From Lates calcarifer (Eukaryota > Chordata > Actinopteri > Centropomidae), in assembly GCF_001640805.2 (NCBI RefSeq), contig NC_066844.1, positions 5,227,143 to 5,291,142 on the forward strand: 64,000 bases of DNA, written 5' to 3'. A model generated the notes under the pieces. That model was given only the letters and a program-made list of their open reading frames with translations, was not told the DNA's origin and did not search any database. Numbering within the stretch: position 1 is the first letter of the stretch; every line of letters starts with the position of its first letter. The translations under genes and the position numbers were made by a program. Positions 59,966 to 64,000 of the stretch are shown here, piece by piece.

Positions 59966-61463
59966 ATGCTTCATATCAAAGCTATGTTGGAAGTGAGAGA
60001 AGTCTTCATTCCCTCTCAATCAGTGTCATCAGTCAAGCAGTATGGGAGCAGATGGACAATATGAGGGTAATACATTACAACACCTGGGCTCGAGTCTTTC
60101 TTTGACCTTGGCGATGGACAAGATGTAAGGGCTGATCTGTCTGGCGATGGTGGTTAGGTAGAAGTTCTCCTGCTTCAGCTGCATCAGGTCATGAAGCTGG
60201 GCTGGAGTCAATGAACCAAGAAATTCAAAATTAGAAATGAATCAGCAAAATGAGGAGGTAGTTTAAGTTTTTGTTGAAGACAAACCTTCATAGATCTCCT
60301 GCTCATTGGTAACTCTCTGAAAAGTTTCATCCCAGATCTGAGAAGAAAACATAGTAAGTGAGCTGATTTTCATGAAATAAAATACTACACGAACTGTGGT
60401 CAGTTCACACTTGGGATACCTTGACATTTGCTACCTTTCTTTTCCCTCTTTCCCTTCTGCAGTCTTAGCAGCCTAAATGTATAACAGTGGGTGAAAGCTA
60501 GCTTGTTAGTATGCAGCTAGGTGCACTGACTGAGGACAAATGTAGGTATGAATATGGTATGCAGGTATGAACTAAAGGTCAAAACATCAAGGTACCACCT
60601 GACGCACCTCTTCAAACATGACTCTCATAGTTTCCACAGTGGAGTACTGGGTGGCTATCTGGCTGTCAATGTGCAGTGATCTGTCCAGGATCTCGCCCAT
60701 TTTATCTGTGTTGATGATGGAGTGGTGCTTGGTCAGATCTCGGTGCAGCTCCTGGACCTGGTCCTTCAGATTCTGAATCTCTGTCTGGAGAGTCTATAAA
60801 CACACACACACACACACATATCTACAGTATATAAGACGTGACACTAAGGACATGTTTCAGTGTCTTTAAAGCAGCAGAGGTGTGATGGGTGCACAGATGC
60901 TAGGCGAAGTGCATCCGAGTGTGAAAACTGTGCTGCCCACTAGACAGGTTGAAGACCAGTTCCCCAGAAGAATTCAAACTGCTGCTTTTTCATTGCTTTA
61001 CTGTGATGGTCAGAACTGGCTCCTCATCTACTTTTGTGGATCCTGGAAGAAAAGTTGATTTATAAAAGAGATTTATAAATTAACTCTAGACGTAAAACTC
61101 ATAATTTAAAACAGAAATTACCTCCAGTCAGTTTATCCCAATGCTTACAACGTCCTTACAACCTGTTCCTCGCCAGTGCAGTTCATTATACACTTACACA
61201 CTCAATTCTTAAAATACTGTTCTGGATAAAAGTATAAGGTAATTACCAGAAATGTAAGCGTAAATCTCCTACACACACCGCTCACCTTGTAGGTGTTCTC
61301 ATAGTTGCGACAGTGCTCAGTGAAGGGTGTTTCCTTTCCCTCAGCCAGGAGGACCTTGGTGCAGATGTTGCGGTGAGAGGTGGGCCTTCGCCCCAACACA
61401 GAACCTGGGGGCATCTCACTGAGAGACGGGGAGCGGCAGGACATGGAGAGAGGAGACTGGAGC
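58760..61463 (-). CDS. rnf207: RING finger protein 207, C-terminal part (5' exons outside the window)
   Basis: Six minus-strand exons: 61463-61286, 60793-60608, 60337-60286, 60201-60084, 59525-59433 and 58895-58760. They total 253 codons with consistent phases; the first is entered in phase 2. The protein matches human RNF207 downstream of its RING/B-box region: HRNICTKVLLAEGKETPF, then DQVQELHRDLTKHH, then VTNEQEIYEAQLHDLMQL and SIAKVKERLEP. This is a long coiled-coil part. The last two exons are acidic and polar (DSDSQTCVSDQDRD) and poorly conserved, so the final exon is less certain. Known role in human: cardiac E3-type protein that affects KCNH2 (HERG) levels and the QT interval. Upstream exons with the RING and B-boxes were not found up to 64000. 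Teleosts have rnf207a and rnf207b; which one this is cannot be told. Confidence 0.93.
59723..59800 (+). repeat. Fragment of a teleost MITE (TTAAAGGTGCTATA-type)
   Basis: TTTTAAAGGTGCTATAATTA followed by AGTTTTTGCTATTGCTACAT matches the terminus of a common fish hAT-like MITE. Only one end is recognisable. It lies 3' of the 59.5 kb rnf207 exon, in the intron before the 60.1 kb exon. Confidence 0.6.
59935..59963 (+). repeat. (CA)n microsatellite in rnf207 intron
   Basis: About fourteen CA units. A second, shorter run is at 60800-60818, directly upstream (minus strand) of an rnf207 acceptor. Confidence 0.9.
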
Positions 61464-62335
61464 CTGAGGTGAGTTGAGGGGGAAAAAAATCATGACTGCC
61501 TTTTCTTCTGTACTTCTAACATTTGATGACACTTTTTGCCATTACATTATCCGTAGCTAAACTCTGTCTCTTAAAGCCAGGAGGGTTAAAGATTCATATT
61601 AAATAAACTGAACCCCACTATTGACCACTGGCCAGTCACACTATTGTCGGCAACAGCCTCTACACAAACCTCTGCTCAGACTGTACAGATTTTATATAAA
61701 CATACTTGTATGTGCAGCTCTGAAGCACTGTTCTAAACACTATCAACCTAGTTCAATATCCATATCGTTTTGAGTCTACTCTGTTTTCAAGTTTCTCAGG
61801 CTTTTTTCTTTTGCTGCTATCATTAGGGAATTGTGAGCAAATTCCTAATCCCTAATTTCTGTTGTTGAATGCCACTTATAACTTTATGTTTTGTTAATTT
61901 TTCAACCAACAGTCAACCAATCTAAACAATATTTTATCTAATGTCCTCATTTTACTTTAAATACAACTTCATTGCAAAACTAAGCAGTGGGAGATTTGCT
62001 AATTTACTCTTTTATACATTCACATATAAAAACACACCACAATCAAAGCAAACCAATCAAAACCAAACAAACCGAAGGGTGAATTAAAAAAAAGAGAAAA
62101 TATTCAATCCTTGCTCTTTGTGTATCAATGCACTTGACAGAAGAGAGAGCTTGTGCTGTCAGTCAGAACAATCACCTCTCCTCACCATCACCTTCAAGAA
62201 GCATGTGAGAGTATGTATGTAGCACATACTGTAGCCACCCCATTAGATAAACATACATTTATCTGGCTTCTACTAGAACCTGGCTCTAAAACAGTGACAC
62301 TGCCCTAGGAGCAATTCTACAATAGCCGAGGTGTG
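61464..62335. other. rnf207 intron, no exon found
   Basis: Sequence upstream (minus strand) of the 61.4 kb exon. I looked for the preceding rnf207 exon and did not find it. A short inverted repeat, ATTAGGGAATT (61822-61832) with AATTCCTAAT (61840-61849), is visible. Confidence 0.5.
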
Positions 62336-62337
62336 AA

Positions 62338-62560
62338 TGCATCCCTCTCACGCTGCTATACGAATGTTTTCCTCTGAGTATCCATGCCGTGTCCCTACAC
62401 AGCCAATTAAAGACTTTGGCAGTGCTAAAGCAGCAGCATCAGTTACATGAAAGTACATGCCTGTACAACTTCTGCACAACTTCTATTCTGTGAAATTAAG
62501 ACAAAAATAGGGTCAGCCAGCTGGCCATCAACCAATCCCTGCCCGGTTTGCATCCAGTGG
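62338..62560 (+). repeat. Diverged duplicate segment, copy A
   Basis: Shares a co-linear series of blocks with 63046-63290: GCATCCCTCTCACGCTGC, GCCAATTAAAGACTTTGGCA, GTGCTAAAGCAGCAGCATCA, ACAAAAATAGGGTCAGCCAG and AATCCCTGCCCGGTTTGCAT. It is a more diverged copy with small indels. Confidence 0.65.
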
Positions 62561-63045
62561 GGAAAAGAAGCTTTCAGACAGTAATTGAGGATGTATCAGA
62601 CACAACAACACATTCAGTTGCACTGAGTAACAGGCTCCACCATGTGGGCGGCATTCTGAACCACCATACGGTGAAGAAAAGCCCATTTCCTCCTCCATCT
62701 GTGAAGTATGGAGCAGACTTGTGAAATTGTGGAGTTAAGCACCTCATATAACCACTTGTCATCTTTTCATCTTATAGTGCCACAAGCATAAACAGAAATT
62801 TGGCAAAAAGAGAAGAAAGCCAGGCTATGACTCTGCCTCTGATCCCACACAACCAGTTTAGTTTACCCAAACCTTCACTACTACATGTAACAACAAGAGC
62901 AACGTTATGAATGTCCACACTGCAAGTTAAAGCACATGTCACATTCTCATGACACAAAATATACATACATTTACCTGGGGTCTGGTAGGCTTTTACTCCT
63001 GCCTTCTTGACCAGTGTTGATGCAACAGAGGACCTGTCTAAAACA

Positions 63046-63290
63046 TGTATCCCTCTCTCTCTGCCATACGCATGCCATCCTCCGCACATCCAGCCTCTGT
63101 CCTCCCACCAGTGACGCCAATTAAAGACTTTACCCGTGCTAAAGCAGTGACATCAGCGGCCTGGAACAAAGTGGCCCGACCGCTTCTGCGTGCCAACTTC
63201 CAGATGAATCCTGGAGAGTTCCGTGAAATTATGATAAAAATAGTGCCAGCCGGCCGGGCCACCTATCCCTGCCCACTTTGCATCTTGCAC
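63046..63290 (+). repeat. Diverged duplicate segment, copy B
   Basis: Co-linear with copy A: GTATCCCTCTCTCTCTGC, GCCAATTAAAGACTTTACCC, GTGCTAAAGCAGTGACATCA, ATAAAAATAGTGCCAGCCGG and TATCCCTGCCCACTTTGCAT. It is GC-richer than its surroundings. A 103-codon plus frame spans it but is absent from copy A, so it is probably not coding. It is either an interspersed repeat or a local duplication. Confidence 0.65.
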
Positions 63291-63299
63291 TGGCAGGGC

Positions 63300-64000
63300 G
63301 CTAAACAAGTTGGAAAGGAGAGTTGTCAGTATGCTGGCATTAGTGGGTGGGCTTGAGGACCTGCGAACAGTTGGGAGACACTGATGTGGAACAAAATTTG
63401 GTCAGGGGAGGGTGTGTATGTGGAGGGACGAAAACTCTTTGTTCTGACTGGTGTTTAAATAAAGACTGTATTTACTGGTGATTTAACACATTTTTATGAA
63501 GTTAAGAGACTATATGGCATTGTTTAAAGATTTGCTTTTCCTCAGATAACACAACAAACAGGAAACATCTCTATTCAAGAGCTGTGACCACAAACAACCA
63601 GACACATCCATCCATCTCCTGTGTTATCTGCTGCTCTCCTGGACCTGAGCTTTCTAAAACAGGATCGACGGCCTCCTTCCCTTCCCCTGTGCAACAAGGT
63701 GACTTACGTAAACATATCAGTGTGCAGAGCTTACAGACAGACAGGATAACTGCCATAGCGGGACTCAGCGTGGCGCCTCCCTTCCTCGCACTGCAGTCAT
63801 GGCTGTCTACCATCTGTACTTGCAAACCATTTGGGGATTTTGAGTTTGGATGCTTCACAAGTGTGAAATGTTCTGCCCAGACTTTTTTGATTTCTTGGAA
63901 GAATCCAAAGGATGCTATGGTGATATTCAGGCAGTGAAAGTACATCATAAAGTACAACCTCAGAGGGAAGGGATCAATTAGTCAGTACATTCATGTTAAT
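63300..64000. other. Right edge, no gene seen
   Basis: This is presumably still inside an rnf207 intron. The 117- and 128-codon frames facing each other at 63571-63957 overlap on opposite strands, and neither has a recognisable domain or splice context. Confidence 0.4.

Overview
The window looks like nuclear DNA of a ray-finned fish, probably a spiny-rayed (percomorph-type) teleost. Genes are split into short exons by GT-AG introns. AT-rich spacers carry many dinucleotide microsatellites, and there are several short interspersed repeats and a Tc1/mariner relic of the kind common in teleosts. Placement below teleost is inference. No prokaryotic, phage or CRISPR-like system is present.

Five protein-coding genes can be supported by exon-by-exon reading. 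(1) A Hes5-type Notch-responsive bHLH-Orange repressor, 1181-1786 (+). (2) pank4, 3893-14489 (+), 19 coding exons, 783 codons, reading frame consistent across every junction. (3) draxin, coding exons 29069-36253 (+), with a probable non-coding first exon near 20240-20479. (4) agtrap, 42042-49234 (+), five coding exons plus a possible alternative last exon at 47772-47845. (5) The C-terminal half of rnf207, 61463-58760 (-), which runs off the right side of the window. All five have human orthologues on 1p36: HES5/PANK4, RNF207 and DRAXIN/AGTRAP. The window is therefore a compact teleost version of blocks that are megabases apart in human.

The genes are not an operon or pathway and are linked only by synteny. 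hes5-like and draxin act in neural development, pank4 in coenzyme A metabolite control, agtrap in angiotensin receptor trafficking, and rnf207 in cardiac ion-channel regulation.

The points most worth checking are these. The pank4 protein keeps both kinase residues that are lost in human PANK4, so it may be an active kinase-phosphatase fusion. A pank4 intron uses a GC donor. The draxin first coding exon appears to carry a one-base frame disruption just before its splice donor. agtrap has an in-frame alternative last exon with its own poly(A) signal. A degenerate Tc1 transposase lies directly upstream of the presumed draxin first exon. Several MITE-like elements with readable terminal inverted repeats lie in introns and spacers. 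Repeat family assignments come from memory and need a RepeatMasker run. I did not find a convincing undescribed system.
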